Source of the DNA: Diphasiastrum complanatum
Taxonomy: Eukaryota; Streptophyta; Lycopodiopsida; Lycopodiales; Lycopodiaceae
DNA: 64,000 nucleotides
NCBI GenBank assembly: GCA_029204225.1
Contig: CM055106.1
Coordinates: 7,920,907-7,984,906, forward strand
Reading direction: 5' to 3'
Shown here: in pieces, positions 10,591-47,715 of the stretch
Layout: the number at the start of each line of letters is the position of its first letter
Numbering within the stretch: the stretch's first letter is position 1
Notes under the pieces: generated by a model
Databases searched by the model: none
What the model saw: the letters and a program-made list of their open reading frames with translations, nothing else
Told to the model about the DNA's origin: nothing
Program-made: the position numbers and the translations under genes

Positions 10591-11565
10591 AATTTTAGTC
10601 AGACATGTGATGTCTGCCAGCGAGCACGACGGCCTACTCGACAGAATTATGAACTCTTACATCCGGTTTTATTGCAAGCACCGTTTGAAGAATGGGGACT
10701 GAATTATGTTGGTCCTATTCATCCCGCTGCTCAAGGATCTCAGGCCTGCTACATTATCGTCGCAACTGATTATATGACCAAATGGGTTGAAGCTAAAGTT
10801 GTCAAAGTGGCTGATGCAAAATCTACGGCCACGTTTCTATATGAAAATATTATAATCAGATTCGGATGTCCGATCGAAATTGTCAATGATCGGGGTACAC
10901 ACTTTGTTAATCAAACAATAAAGTGTTTACTGGAAGATTTTTTTGTTATACACAGATTTAGTACTCCCTATTATCCTAGAGGGAATGGCCAAGCTGAATC
11001 TTCCAATAAGATTCTCTGCACTATTATGACAAAGACAGTTGAAGTGAGTTGGTCTGATTGGGAACATAAACTGTATGCAACATTATGGGCATTCAGAACC
11101 GCTTACAAAAATAGTACTAGTTAAACACATTTTCAACTGGTTTATGGTCAAGATGCTGTTATGCCAATTGAATTTTTAATCTCATCTTTACGCATAGCAG
11201 CAACGGAACGATTATATGATGATCAGTCTTTACAACTTCGTCACTACGCGTTGCACAAATTCTGTGAAACCCGATTGATGGCAGTTCATGCCTTAGCAGC
11301 AGAGAAAGCCCGCCGCAAGACATGGCACGACTGGCGATTGCACAAGAAAGATCTGGAAGCAGAAGAGCTTGCATTGATGTACAAAACCAAGCTGATCAAG
11401 GGTAAGTTGAAGTTTACTGGGGAAGGCCCGTATAAAGTGAAGGAAATCCTGAACTATGGCGTAGTAATTCTTGAGCACTTGGATGGAAAACGATTTGATA
11501 CTCTGGTAAATGGCAGCCGATTACGCAAGTTTCGACAGTCTGCTCCACCAATTCAGCAAGCCTGA
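10591..11565 (+). pseudogene. Ty3/gypsy integrase, nonsense-interrupted
   Basis: Continues in the same frame as reverse transcriptase. The HHCC zinc region is split by the TAA at 10588: the histidines lie before it (GGGHFSTD region) and CDVCQRA follows. The core holds the DDE triad: D in VATDYMTKWVEA, D in NDRGTHF and E in GNGQAESSNK. TAA at 11122 interrupts the core end (AYKNSTS then THFQLVYGQDAVMPIEF). The C-terminal domain (LIKGKLKFTGEGPYKVKEI, NGSRLRKF) runs to the natural stop at 11563. No chromodomain follows. Confidence 0.85.
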
Positions 11566-12384
11566 TCTCAATATATTTTTTCATTTTATTTGTTTTCAAT
11601 TTTTTGTTTTCAGTATTTAATTTGCTGACTTTTTTTTTTTTTTGGGAAAAAGACAGTTAAAAAAAAATAATAATAAGAAAAGACTGATGAGCAAAAGTCA
11701 GGAAGTCATCAGCATAAGGAAAAGGAAGCACAGTATTTTTATGGAAAATGACGTAGGAAACCTCTATTTTGGTCAGATTTGGCCAATACAGTATCAGAAA
11801 CCTTCGCTGATCTCTCAGACTATACATTCACCCTTGATTTATCTAAATTGAGGTGGACGAAGGTTTCTGACAAGAGAAAATTCAATTTTTGAGTCAGGCG
11901 AATGTTCAGTGATATGCCATTTTTGGAACCTTCGCCGAGCATCATAACGTCATTATGAACCTTCGCCAACCTGCTAGATGATCTTAAAATGTCAAAATTA
12001 GACTGTCCATAGGTTCAGATTGTGAAAAAAAGCATTTATGATAGTACTTGGGCGAAGGACCCTCTAGGGCGAAGGTTCATCCTTTGCCAATCCTGAAAAA
12101 CGTTCGCCTGATAGGTTTAGATCCCTAGAAACCTTCACCGAGATTTTTATAGCCTATTTTTACAAAACTGTACATGCTTGTAAATTTTTGTTCAAAACTG
12201 ATTAGCCCAACTACTATTCAGTGTAATAGACCCACCAAATTCACCTATAGTTGGCTGAATTCAATTCATTCCTCACTTGTGCTAGCGAAGCTCTTGCAAA
12301 TTTTTCTTGCAACCAAAGCCTTCCAAATTTCCTGCATTGCCTTCTAATACACTCTCACGTGGATATAATTCCTTTCTGATTATC
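11566..12384 (+). other. spacer between pol and the extra ORF, with GGCGAAGG/CCTTCGCC words
   Basis: No gene. After a T-rich and A-rich patch (11580-11680), the stretch 11800-12135 contains about nine copies of a GGCGAAGG-like word or its complement, in both orientations (for example at about 11853, 11926, 11957, 12051, 12069 and 12130). Such words could pair in RNA. The spacer lies in the place where Tat/Athila-type elements often carry untranslated sequence before a third ORF. Confidence 0.55.
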
Positions 12385-14228
12385 ATGTCTTCTACCGATA
12401 CTTCCCAGTCTCCGTGCTATACTATCCATCGTGATGTCTCATCTGCAACGGACATTATGATTCTTCCTACCACAAGCATAGTCACTCAGTGGATGACCCT
12501 TGCGGAGCCTCTACTTACTGCAATGGGTATTCATGAGAGAGCCTTTTCGGGACGCATCAATATGGATTTCATCACTCTTGCCTTTAGTATGTGGAAGGAA
12601 GAGAAATCTAAGTTTTACATCACCTTCCAAGGAGCCACACGCAAGGTGCGCGTCACTGAGGCCGCACTTGCAACTATAGGAATCTCATCTGGTACGCAAG
12701 CCTCACCCAATCACAAGCACGCCAAACATGCCATCAAGCCATACATTGACCTCACCAACGATCTGCATTGGACTAATGATGGCTACCTTCTAGAAGCCAT
12801 CACTGAGCCTTCCATCCATGCCACTGCCCAATTGTTGAATCATTTCCTGATGGTTGGCAACCTCAGGAAAGACCGCATCACATCTCAAGTCCTTCACATG
12901 ATAGTGAAGTCCCACATAAAGTTGGCCAAAGCCCCCCTCTTGAATCATATAACTGGTTCAAGACTATTTCTGGTGAGCTCAAGCGAGCTATTAAGGCCAA
13001 TACAAAGCAGCAGTTTGTCGCTGGCTCTCTATTGTCCCTCTTAGCTGCTTCTCACTTAGAAAACAGAATCCATGGCTTCCACCTGGATTCTGTGCTTTCG
13101 GTTTACGAAGAAGCACCGGCCGAGTCATCTCACCAGGCCTCAAGTTCTCATAGTCGTCGTCGTCTACGCAGCGAGATCGTAATTCCTAACTCGCCTTCCG
13201 TGTCATGACGACGTACTAGGCATACCTCGTCAGCTGCGCTTCCACCCCCTACTGCTGTTCGTACTGAACTTCCCATTTCCCTCACCTCTGATGCTTCCCT
13301 CACCTCTGCTCCCATACAAGGACAGTCTGTGACCATTGGGCCTACCATTCCCATTACAGCTGCCCAGGCCGCCTCACCCCCGCACACCGAAGTAGATCAA
13401 CCGCCAACTATACCGGCAGTACAAGAGGGTCCGTCCTCATCAAGGACAAGCCCTTTATTCAGAAGGCCCATCAGCGTCGGGGACCAGATTCAGATCTTCT
13501 TAAAGGAGCATCCACATGAGTCCTCGCGTGGTGGATGGGTTCTCAAATTTAAGACCTCCGAGATCGAGGCCGGCAAAGAATTGGACAAAATACCTGCATT
13601 GGGAGAGCAGCCAGCATGGAGAATCACGATTTTTGAGAAAACTTCGAAATCAATTAGGAGTTACATCGCCAGCCCTCGCCAGTTGAGGGTAGATGCTTAT
13701 TACGTGCCAATGCCATGAAGACAAAAATGGAAAGATTTGGGATTGGCTATGGATAGAATCACCATCCATATGCCCAATTGGCCAATCATCCACCAGTCTT
13801 ACAGCTGGAATATTTCAGTGGACTTCCACCGGGCCTTACAAGCATATCAGAGAGAGTATGTCCACTCTCCGGATCCAACAGTGCGACAATCGGCAATGTT
13901 TGCAAAAGATCTAACTCTGTTGGCGTCAGTGGCAACCAAATGGGACGATTGTCTTCCTACCCTGGCATTCGATCCAAATAGGCCGATGGCCTCAGAGCAA
14001 ATCAAAGATCAGCTACTGATTGCTCGACTGTATTTCCGTGCGGCTATGATGGGAGGCTCTTGGGAATCCCGCTTCACCTCATGGACAACTTCCAAGTGTA
14101 TTGCCGAAGCCCACTGTTGTTTCCTGCCGCATAATTTGGATTTCAATACTACACGTCTTGACTTTATGGAGAAGGTGCAATATCATTTAATTAAGATTCG
14201 GGACGAAGACAATAAAAGTCCCCAATAA
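12385..14228 (+). pseudogene. extra ORF after pol (unknown product), frameshifted
   Basis: About 615 codons in the expected place of a third ORF. The likely start is the ATG at 12385 (MSSTDTSQSP); an in-frame ATG lies upstream at 12307. The reading runs to about 12955, shifts frame, and then continues to 14228 with in-frame TGA codons at 13206 and 13716. The first part (WMTLAEPLLTAMGIHERAF, FSMWKEEKSKFYITF, RKVRVTEAALATIGI) loosely recalls the plant-transposon-type domain found in some Athila-like elements. The middle is Pro/Ser/Thr-rich and the last part is helical. No signal peptide or membrane segment supports an envelope. Product unknown. Confidence 0.55.
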
Positions 14229-14264
14229 CTGCATATTGCAGGTGTCATGGAACCGCCACCAGTT

Positions 14265-15060
14265 TTGGTGGGGGATATTGTTCGAGGGTTTGCGGATCCC
14301 AAGGCAACCCTAACCCTAGTTGATAAGTGAGAGGGATTTGGCACCCTGCGTGTGTAAGTCCAACCCGATGATCACATAGTTATTTGATTGATTAGTTAAA
14401 AGTTTATAAAAGGACTTTAGGCCTTTTTGTGGACTTTTAATGTCGCAGGGCCTAAATGTCAAGTTAGTGAATAAAAGGTGGGTTTCCCTCCAGTTGGTTC
14501 CCACACTTTTTTAAATTTGAATAAAAAGAGAGGCAAGACTAGACCAATAGGATTCAGAGGCCAGGGTCCTCCTCTCTACTATATAAAGGGACCAACTCGA
14601 GTTGTTCCTCATGTTCATTTCCTCATTTCAATAAAGCAGATTAGTTCTCTTTAGAAATAGATTGATGAATGTCCTTGCTCTTCCTCTCTTCTCCTCCATT
14701 TCTCATGCTTTCTTTGGATTTTACTAATTGTTGGATCTGATCATTATTGGGACTGCTATTTCTTATGCTTTTTGTGAGAGAGAAAGGGAAAGAGAAAAGA
14801 GTAAGTTTCTATCATTGTTGTGGATTTAGGGTTAATGGAAGTAGGGTTAATGGATGTAGTGTTAATGCTTAGTGTTAATGGATGTTAGTGTTAGATCCTC
14901 CATTCATGTTGAAATCTAAACTATACTATCACTCTCATGGGAACGAACCTCCGCGTGACAACTAACTCCGTCTCTTTGATGCTAGATTGACTAGATCTTG
15001 GATTCAGGTTAGGCAAGGAAAGAAACCCACTACAACTATATGCTATAGATTAGTCATTTG
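14265..15060 (+). repeat. polypurine tract and start of 3' LTR
   Basis: A G-rich tract at 14265-14275 is followed within a few bases by a TGTTCGAGGG start at 14279, the usual arrangement at a 3' LTR boundary. Within the presumed LTR are a TATATAAA box at 14580-14587 and AATAAA at 14630-14635, consistent with promoter and poly(A) signals. There are short repeats of GGTTAATGGA-like words around 14830-14885. No second LTR copy exists in the window, so the right end (about 15060) is a guess. Confidence 0.45.
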
Positions 15061-16740
15061 AAATTTTTAGATTAAGCACCCAGTCACTTTAGTATGGAAT
15101 GGTTGATCCATTCACTATTTTGCACTATCACCACATTTGATGATGGCTCTTCATTGGTCACTTCATGTAGTGATATCAACGGATTGAGACTTACCTTTAT
15201 AGTTTTTAATGAAAATTTTGACTTTAGAATCATGTATGTCCATGTGATTCCATTGATCACCATCTCTTGTTTGTCATGGAGCTAAATTACACTTTGGATA
15301 TTGTCTTGTAGATCCTAACTATAATTGATGTACCTTTTTTTCTATCAAGTCCATGTCTGATTTTGAGTTCCTCATTACTTCTTAGAATATCCAGTAAAAT
15401 ATTTTCTTACTACCAAGGATTTTTGTAGTAGCATTGTTATCACTCTGCAGATCTTGGTTGTACTATTTGAGTCCCTGTAATATGAATAATATCATTTTTC
15501 CAAAGAGGGAGGTATATTGGCGTTAAATATGGGTTTGGTATGGTTTCTTAGCTTTTCACAATTGATGTTTGAATTTTTTAATCTAATTTTTGCATGTTGC
15601 TAATTATAGTGGCATTTAGTAACACCAATTTGGGTTGACAGATTCGAATAATGATAAAAAAAGTAATTTATCTTTCTCACTAAATTTTTCTATTTTATTT
15701 ATACCGATTTATATATTAGGACAATTATCACCCCTTTTATAATGGTTCAAACAGAGTTTAGACAAAGTATAGTTGGAAATCAAACTTATTATAATCTAGT
15801 CTATCAACCAAAAAGTTCATAAATGAACACCGATGTTTCTTCAAATATAGTATTTGTTTATAATATCATTATTTAATCCATGATGATATTATTCAGTTGT
15901 AGAACAATTTTTTTTAATATGCACATTACTAGTCCTCAAAAAATCAAATAAAATGATTAAGAACAAATGTATTGAAAACTATCAAGGTCGCTTTGCGCTA
16001 GAATACATCAAATCCAGAAGCATTCCATTGTGAAATGACTAGTTGATTGCCCCACGATAATTTTTTTAACAAATCCTTGCATTAGCTTATCGTTATCATG
16101 ACAAAGCTATGAGTTAAATTTCAAGGCATAACTAATGATCTTGACAACAAGAGAGCCAACATATCCATATCAAAGATTGTTTCAAATCCTTGTTAGTCGC
16201 GGACATAGATGTAACATTATTTCCATATTGAACTACTATTCTCAAAAGTTAATTTTAGAAAAGTTCTCCTTAATGCTTTTGACTGTATGCCAAGAATCAT
16301 TGTCCATCTGATTAAGCACTCAAAGATAAAACAATTTTTTGATAATTTATCTCTGATTCAAGTATTTTTCTCATATTCTAAAGGTATAATAAGCGATAAA
16401 TCCTTCGATTGAGTTCAATCCTCTTCAAACAAAAGGCGTCACCTTCCTATCAAGCAAGTGATCAAATCGTGAAACACTTTGCTTTACGTAGGGCTCTCAA
16501 ATCGGAAATAGAAAAGCTTGTCAAAAAAAAAAAAAAACCAATGCTCTAGCTCTGTTAAGAGTGACACCCGAGGTTTTAGCAAATAGTTGTAATATAGCTT
16601 TAGCACGGCAAAGCAAAAAATGCACACAATCATATGGTGGTGCTAGTCATGTGCTGAAGAGAAAGGTAGCAATTAGCTTCTCGTTTTTGTCTTCTCTCCC
16701 TGTATCTTAATGGCAAGCTGAGATTTTAACCTCGCCACCG
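15061..16740. other. intergenic, AT-rich, nothing recognised
   Basis: No protein domain, RNA gene or clear repeat was recognised. Reading frames are short and broken. An A-run of 15 bases lies at about 16524-16539. Confidence 0.5.
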
Positions 16741-17045
16741 TTACATCTTTCAACAGGCGTTAAATGTTTGCCACGTGTCTTAGACTAGCCAAATAAAAGT
16801 CTTCGAGTTTGCTGTCAGGACTCGTGGCTGGCATCCAAGTGGGCGGGCTCAACGTATGTGTAGCCATTGAATGCCTCCTTGTCTCTCTCCGTTTTCTTTT
16901 ACTCTGTTTCTTTCTCCCTCTCTTTCTGTTGCTTTCCTCCTTCTCCTCCTCCTCCTCCTCCTCCTTGTTGTTGTATGCTTCGATCCGAAGCTCTGTAGAT
17001 CTTGCATTGCCAGGCAGAACAGGCGGAGGCATCAGTGTTGTGGCC
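16741..17045 (+). promoter_or_regulatory. putative promoter and 5' leader of the ATP synthase beta gene
   Basis: A G-box core CACGTG (GCCACGTGTC context) lies at 16772-16777, and an AAATAAAAG TATA-like word at about 16791. A pyrimidine-rich leader with CTC/CCT repeats spans about 16895-16965. The transcription start cannot be placed. If it lies upstream of 16855, the leader would contain upstream ATGs, including a 77-codon frame at 16871-17104 that overlaps the true start. Confidence 0.4.
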
Positions 17046-43083
<26,038 letters not shown>

Positions 43084-44526
43084 GTCGCATTTAAACTTCT
43101 TTTTTGCTTTATGAATTTTGTGATTAAAGAGTATTGAATGCCATAAATTCATTCATGATTAGAGAGTATTGAACGCCATTAAGGTCGGAACGTCTGTTGG
43201 GCAAGGGTGTGATCCAGCCTATTCAGTCATCGGTTGTTGAGCTGTGTTTATATATCGTGGTTATTGAACTAAAATAAGAATTGGCATTAGGACTTCGAGT
43301 GTTCCAGCTTGGCTTTCTAATGACAAATTATGGAACTTCTTTCGAACAAACAGCCTTTGTTTGACTCTTATCTGATAGGCAATCACTGCCATGCTTCCGG
43401 CTACTTGGAGGAATTTCACAGATCACTTGATTGAGAAATTTGGCTATTCAAAGATTCACTGATGTTTGATCATTGAAGTCTTTTATCCACTCTTCACTAC
43501 TCCCGCATGGAGGCCTTATTGTCTTTTAGATGCTCTGCTGTGGCTAGTATCAATATAAAGTATGTGGCAAAGGAATTCAGTAACAACTCTGCAAAAGGAA
43601 TGCAGTAACAACCCTGCACACATAGACCAAGCCAGCCATGTAGACCAAGAATGCCATGTAGTGGCAAAAGTAGCCACCAATAGCAAGATGACATGTGTCA
43701 AACTTTGAATGTACTGTGTGACTATAATTCCGCACGTTCTCATTGGGACACTTGGTCCAATGCATGAGTGACACGTGTCAGACTGTCCACCTACTAGCTT
43801 GTCCCTGTGTCAGGGTACTGCCAAGTGGCAATTGTCGGCTGTGCATGGAGTTTGCCATGTGTCGACGTTAGGATGTGTCAGGGTTAAGGGGTGCTTGAGG
43901 GAGATATAGAGTGAGCCTTGTCAGGCATTCCTCATTATGATTATGATGATGATTATGGTATTCCTATGCAGCTATGGTTGGGAGGAGACTTGCAACAGAG
44001 CTCTCATGTTTGCTTGTTGATCTATGTACATTTGCTTGAGATTATTAAAGTGACGGATTTGCTGGGTAATTCTGTGTGTTTACTTAGGGTTTGTGAGCTT
44101 GTGTGCAACACTTGAGGAGAGGAGAAAGGAGAGGAGAGAATAGAGAGCTTGGAGGAGAGAGGAAAGAGCTTAGAGGAGATTGGAGAGAGGTGCTAATATG
44201 GTAAGGGTTTAGGGTGTTAGAACTTAGGTCAATCTTCATTGTTGAATGCACTTTGAAGGAGACAAATGAAGATAGGAGTTAGGAGAAGTTAGAATTTAAG
44301 AGTTTAGTATTAACCACTACTATTAGGTGAATGAAGGAGAGAGGCTAGAGCTAGGAGTTAGGAGAATCTTGGAGAGAGAATAGGAGAAAGAGGGGTGTGT
44401 GTGTGTGTGTGAAATTGTGAATCTGGTTTTAGTAAGTAGAGTTGTTAGGAGTGTTAAAGTTTAGAGTCACGTAATAGAGGTGAGAGGATTGTTAGAAGTT
44501 AGGAGTTAGCTTAGGAGTTGAGAGTC
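43084..44526. other. 3' flank of the ATP synthase gene; purine-rich tract
   Basis: Contains the 3' untranslated region; no poly(A) signal could be fixed with confidence. 44110-44400 is a strongly purine-rich GAGGAGAG-type tract with a short GT run at about 44396-44411. No gene. Confidence 0.5.
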
Positions 44527-44780
44527 ATGGTGAGAAATAGGGATCCTATATGGGATCATGTGATATTTGCTCCGGGATACGATACCTCAGGCACAAAACG
44601 ATGGACTTGCAATTATTGTCAGGTGAGCTACACAGGTGGTTCAGTGCGTATTTGAGTGCATCTCGTGGCTATGAGATCGGAGCATGCCAACATGCACCTC
44701 CAGGGCTATCGAGCATGATTGCAAGACCAAGAGCAATTCAGTTAGAAGAGATCATTCCCTCCACCAATCACTATAGGTGA
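44527..44780 (+). pseudogene. hAT BED zinc finger
   Basis: Begins with ATG and MVRNRDPIWDHVIFAPGYDTSGTKRWTCNYC. The RDPIWDHV opening and CxxC followed by YTGGSVRI are BED-finger wording, the DNA-binding front end of plant hAT transposases. An in-frame TGA at 44653 and later changes disrupt the finger's histidine half. Confidence 0.75.
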
Positions 44781-45084
44781 GCACCATAGTACATACACTT
44801 GTGACTTGTTATCTGATTATTTAAACTTTTGCTTTTGAATTTTGAATTTTGCAACGTACATGATGAATTTGATTGTCAATTGTAGACTGTAGTGATTAAT
44901 TTTTTTTTTCGATTTCTTTTGTTGCAATAGGATTAGCTGCTAGGCATCATGCATCCACTTAAGATCAGGATGAGACAGAGCCAGATACCGGCACATCTAC
45001 GCCACATGTAGATGTAGCTGGTCCCTCTACTTCTAGACCCCCCCACAAAGGTGTTACTGGTAGAGAATATTATGTGCAATCATT

Positions 45085-45290
45085 TTGGCAGATGTGGCTA
45101 TCAGAAGACTCTTCTACCATTGTGACCTCCCCTTCCATCTAGCAAAGATTCTTGCTTTGGAGAATATGATGGAGAGTGTTGCTGCAATAGGGGCCACATA
45201 CCGTGAACCTAGCATGGAGGGTTTTGACATTATGCGACTAAATCATTTGCGAGTTTTGCGAGTTTTTTTCGTACCTTGCTTGCGAAATTT
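45085..45290 (+). pseudogene. hAT transposase N-terminal segment
   Basis: ADVAIRRLFYHCDLPFHLA, NMMESVAAIGATYREPSME is the region that precedes DUF659 in plant hAT proteins. Similarity fades after about 45290, where the sequence runs into the palindromic minisatellite. Confidence 0.7.
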
Positions 45291-45409
45291 CATAGCACAT
45301 GGCATGCTAGCAAATGTAGGCCGCTGGGACTTCTGGGAGGACCAAGTCTGGGCTAGGGCTTGGTGCATTAGCTAGGTCCAGGGCTAGGTCCAATCTCATG
45401 GCCCCAAGA

Positions 45410-45985
45410 GGGCTGTGAACGCAAGAAACCGCAAGAAGGCTCCTTGTGGTTTCGTGCAGTCCAACCACTGCAAGATGTCACAAGGAGCCTTCTTGCGGTG
45501 GGCTGGACCGCAAGGAGCCTCCTTGTGGACCCTGGCGGTGGCCCAAGGCACCGCAAGGACCCTTGTGGTCCAGCCCACCGCAAGGAGGCTCCTTGGGGTC
45601 CCTTGCACGACTGCAACGGACTGCAAGGAGCCTCCTTGCGGTCCAGACCACTGCAAGGGACTGCAAGAAGGCCCTTGTGGTCTCTCACAGGTTAGGGTAC
45701 CTAAACCTAACGGACCATAAGGAGCTCACCCCAAGGGACCACAAGGATCCTTCTTGCGGTCCAGACCACCACAAGGGACTGCAAGAAGGCTCCTTGCGGT
45801 GGCCCAAGGGACCGCAACGGACTGCAAGGAGCCTCCTTGTGGCCCCTTGCGGTGGGCCGGATTTCAAAAAGGCCTCTTGTGGTCCATTCGGCCACCGCAA
45901 GGGACCGTAAGGAGGCTCCTTGCGGTCCCTAGCGGTGGGCTGGACCGCAAAGGACCACAAGGAGCCCAAAGAGCCCAAGTGTAAA
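45410..45985. repeat. palindromic CCGCAAGG/CCTTGCGG minisatellite
   Basis: About 575 bp made of CCGCAAGGAGCC and its complement in alternating orientation, with near-perfect palindromes such as CTGCAAGGAGCCTCCTTGCG. All six frames are open over about 45478-45656. It sits between two parts of the hAT transposase. The predicted proteins are repetitive on every frame and are not believed. Confidence 0.9.
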
Positions 45986-46059
45986 AAAAAAAAATTGACT
46001 GGATCACTTGTCTGAAATTTTTTTTTGTTTTGTTTTGTTTTTGTTTTTTTGCCCTGGCA

Positions 46060-46099
46060 ATCCACCTCCATAGCACGCCGACGTGCTATGGTGGTGGGC
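46060..46099. repeat. strong hairpin
   Basis: CCATAGCACG and CGTGCTATGG (46070-46079, 46084-46093) pair perfectly around CCGA. A further CCACC/GGTGG pair extends the stem beyond one mismatch. Confidence 0.8.
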
Positions 46100-46327
46100 T
46101 GCCGGGGCAATTTTTTTTTCCTAAATCACTTGGCACGCCGGCGTATTCAATCAATTTTTTTTTTTCTTTTTGTAGCACAGGGCTAAAAATGTTTTTTAAC
46201 TTCAATTTTTTTTAATTTTGGGATTTCATTATGGGATTTTTAAGTATGTGCCAAACCACAATTCTTATTAATAAACATTCACGTAGTGGCATAGAAAAGA
46301 TAGCACACCATATCTTTATATTGACTC

Positions 46328-46615
46328 ATGGCAAGAAATAAACTCGCAAAACTTACAAAAAATTTACTCTCAAAATGCCAAGCCCTTAGCATGGAGTCAT
46401 TACGCACCACACATTTGATGAGGGAAGTTCGAGATGTAACCAAAGAATTGGAGCCCGTTTGTGAATTGTGGAAACAGTTTGGGTGCACTATCATGGCTGA
46501 TGGTTGGAGTGACACTCGGAGGCGACATATCATTAATATTCTAGTGTCTTCTTGTGTGGGCACCATGTTCTTGAGAGCCATCGACACATCGACACCTGAC
46601 ACCATTGTTTCAGGT
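46328..46615 (+). pseudogene. hAT transposase core (DUF659-like)
   Basis: MRTTHLM-type approach, then CELWKQFGCTIMADGWSDTRRRHIINILVSSCVGTMFLRAIDTS. The GC, DGW and INxLV wording is the DUF659 core with the first catalytic aspartate. A GTGAG donor-like site follows VSG at 46616, so an intron may begin here. Confidence 0.8.
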
Positions 46616-46739
46616 GAGTAATGAGTTCATGACATGTGTTGGTCGATTATCATTGCTAATTAGAATTTTAATCATATTAGTTCTTGATGCTCATGAGTTG
46701 AATGTCGTTGCTCAACTAAAATCTGATGCTAGTCTCAAT

Positions 46740-46960
46740 GCTCATTGCAATAATCAATTTGCTTAAGGGATGAGTACATCTACTCACACGTCACACAAGC
46801 GATTAAGGAGGTGAGGCCTTAAAATGTTGTGCAAGTCATTGCTGACGATGCCACAAATTGCAAAGGCATGGGGGATTTGGTGATGGAGAATTATTTGACT
46901 ATCTTTTGGACTCCATGCACTGCACACAACATTTACCTACTGATTGGGACATTGCAAGTT
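46740..46960 (+). pseudogene. hAT transposase second core block
   Basis: In one frame with a TAA: EVRP, NVVQVIADDATNCKGMGDLVM, TIFWTPCTAHNIYLLIGT. These match the NVVQVVTDNAxNC and WTPCAAH motifs of hAT transposases (second catalytic aspartate region). Confidence 0.8.
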
Positions 46961-47715
46961 AGTTACTAGTAACTAGTTAGTAGTTACAACTTACTGCTTA
47001 GTAGTAAATTGTAATTTCTATAATTCTCGAATTTAGATATTGGTCGTGACTCACAAAGGAGTCGAGACTCTTGATTTTGCTCTCAATTTTCAAGCATAAG
47101 CAGCTCCTTGGACCTAGTAAGTTGTAACTAGAGTCTAGTTTGTCTTTGCTTTTCGTCATGAATCATACATGTCTTGCTTTTGTCCAACTCTTCCTTGGGT
47201 GAAAGACGTCCTTGATACTGCATGGTTCTTGGTGAGGTTTGTGTCACCAAGAAACCAAAGGTCCATGCAATTTGTAGACGGTTCAAGAATTTGGAGATTC
47301 TTAGAGCTGCTCCCACATGGTCTTGATTCTTGATGATAGATGTTTCATTCTCAATGATAGATTCTAGAACTTTGACGCATTGATTATCGAAATTTGAAAT
47401 TTGATGATTGTTCAAATTTTGTAAAATTTAAATTGTGCAATGTGTTTAGGTTTGCATTCATATTCATAGTCTACAACTCATAGATAGAGAGGGGTCCCCG
47501 ACCATGGGCCTTTTCTATGAGTTTATGGATAGGTTGAGTGAGCAGCTTGATTAGTGCACTGAGTTGAATTTTGCCAAGTATATACTATAATTGCTTGGCC
47601 CTTCTAAATTCTAATTTCTTTCATTTCCATTTTACAAATCTAGAGACTAGTCTCAAGTTTAAAGCTGGAACCTTCTCAATTTAAATTGATGACATTCATT
47701 TTTTAATTTGCAAGG
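46961..47715. other. hAT middle region, mostly unrecognised
   Basis: Expected to hold the helical insertion domain of the transposase, but only short open pieces are present (QRSMQFVDGSRIW near 47260). A diverged direct word, TAGTTAGTAGTTACAACTTACT, lies near 46965-46995. Confidence 0.4.

Larger units (their letters stand above)
5691..15060 (+). mobile_element. large 5'-truncated Ty3/gypsy element (copy B)
   Basis: In order along the plus strand: gag, an inverted block with gag knuckles and the front of protease, the back of protease, a basic linker, reverse transcriptase, RNase H, integrase, a 0.8 kb spacer, an additional ORF, a polypurine tract and the start of a 3' LTR. Reverse transcriptase before integrase defines the Ty3 type. 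No chromodomain is seen. The extra ORF after pol and the integrase wording (WGLNYVGPIHP, TDYMTKWVEA) suggest the Tat/Athila side of the family, by inference. The 5' LTR and leader are lost at the junction near 5690; the right end is approximate. Confidence 0.8.

Noticed and set aside
12385-14228. Envelope gene of an endogenous retrovirus-like element
   Set aside because: No signal peptide, membrane segment or cleavage-site pattern seen; called an unknown extra ORF instead.
16809-17045. N-terminal extension of the ATP synthase reading frame upstream of 17046
   Set aside because: Open frame without an in-frame ATG; the presequence starts naturally at 17046.
45368-46110. Several long frames on both strands in the CCGCAAGG array
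   Set aside because: All six frames are open because of repeat composition; the peptides are repetitive and alike on both strands.
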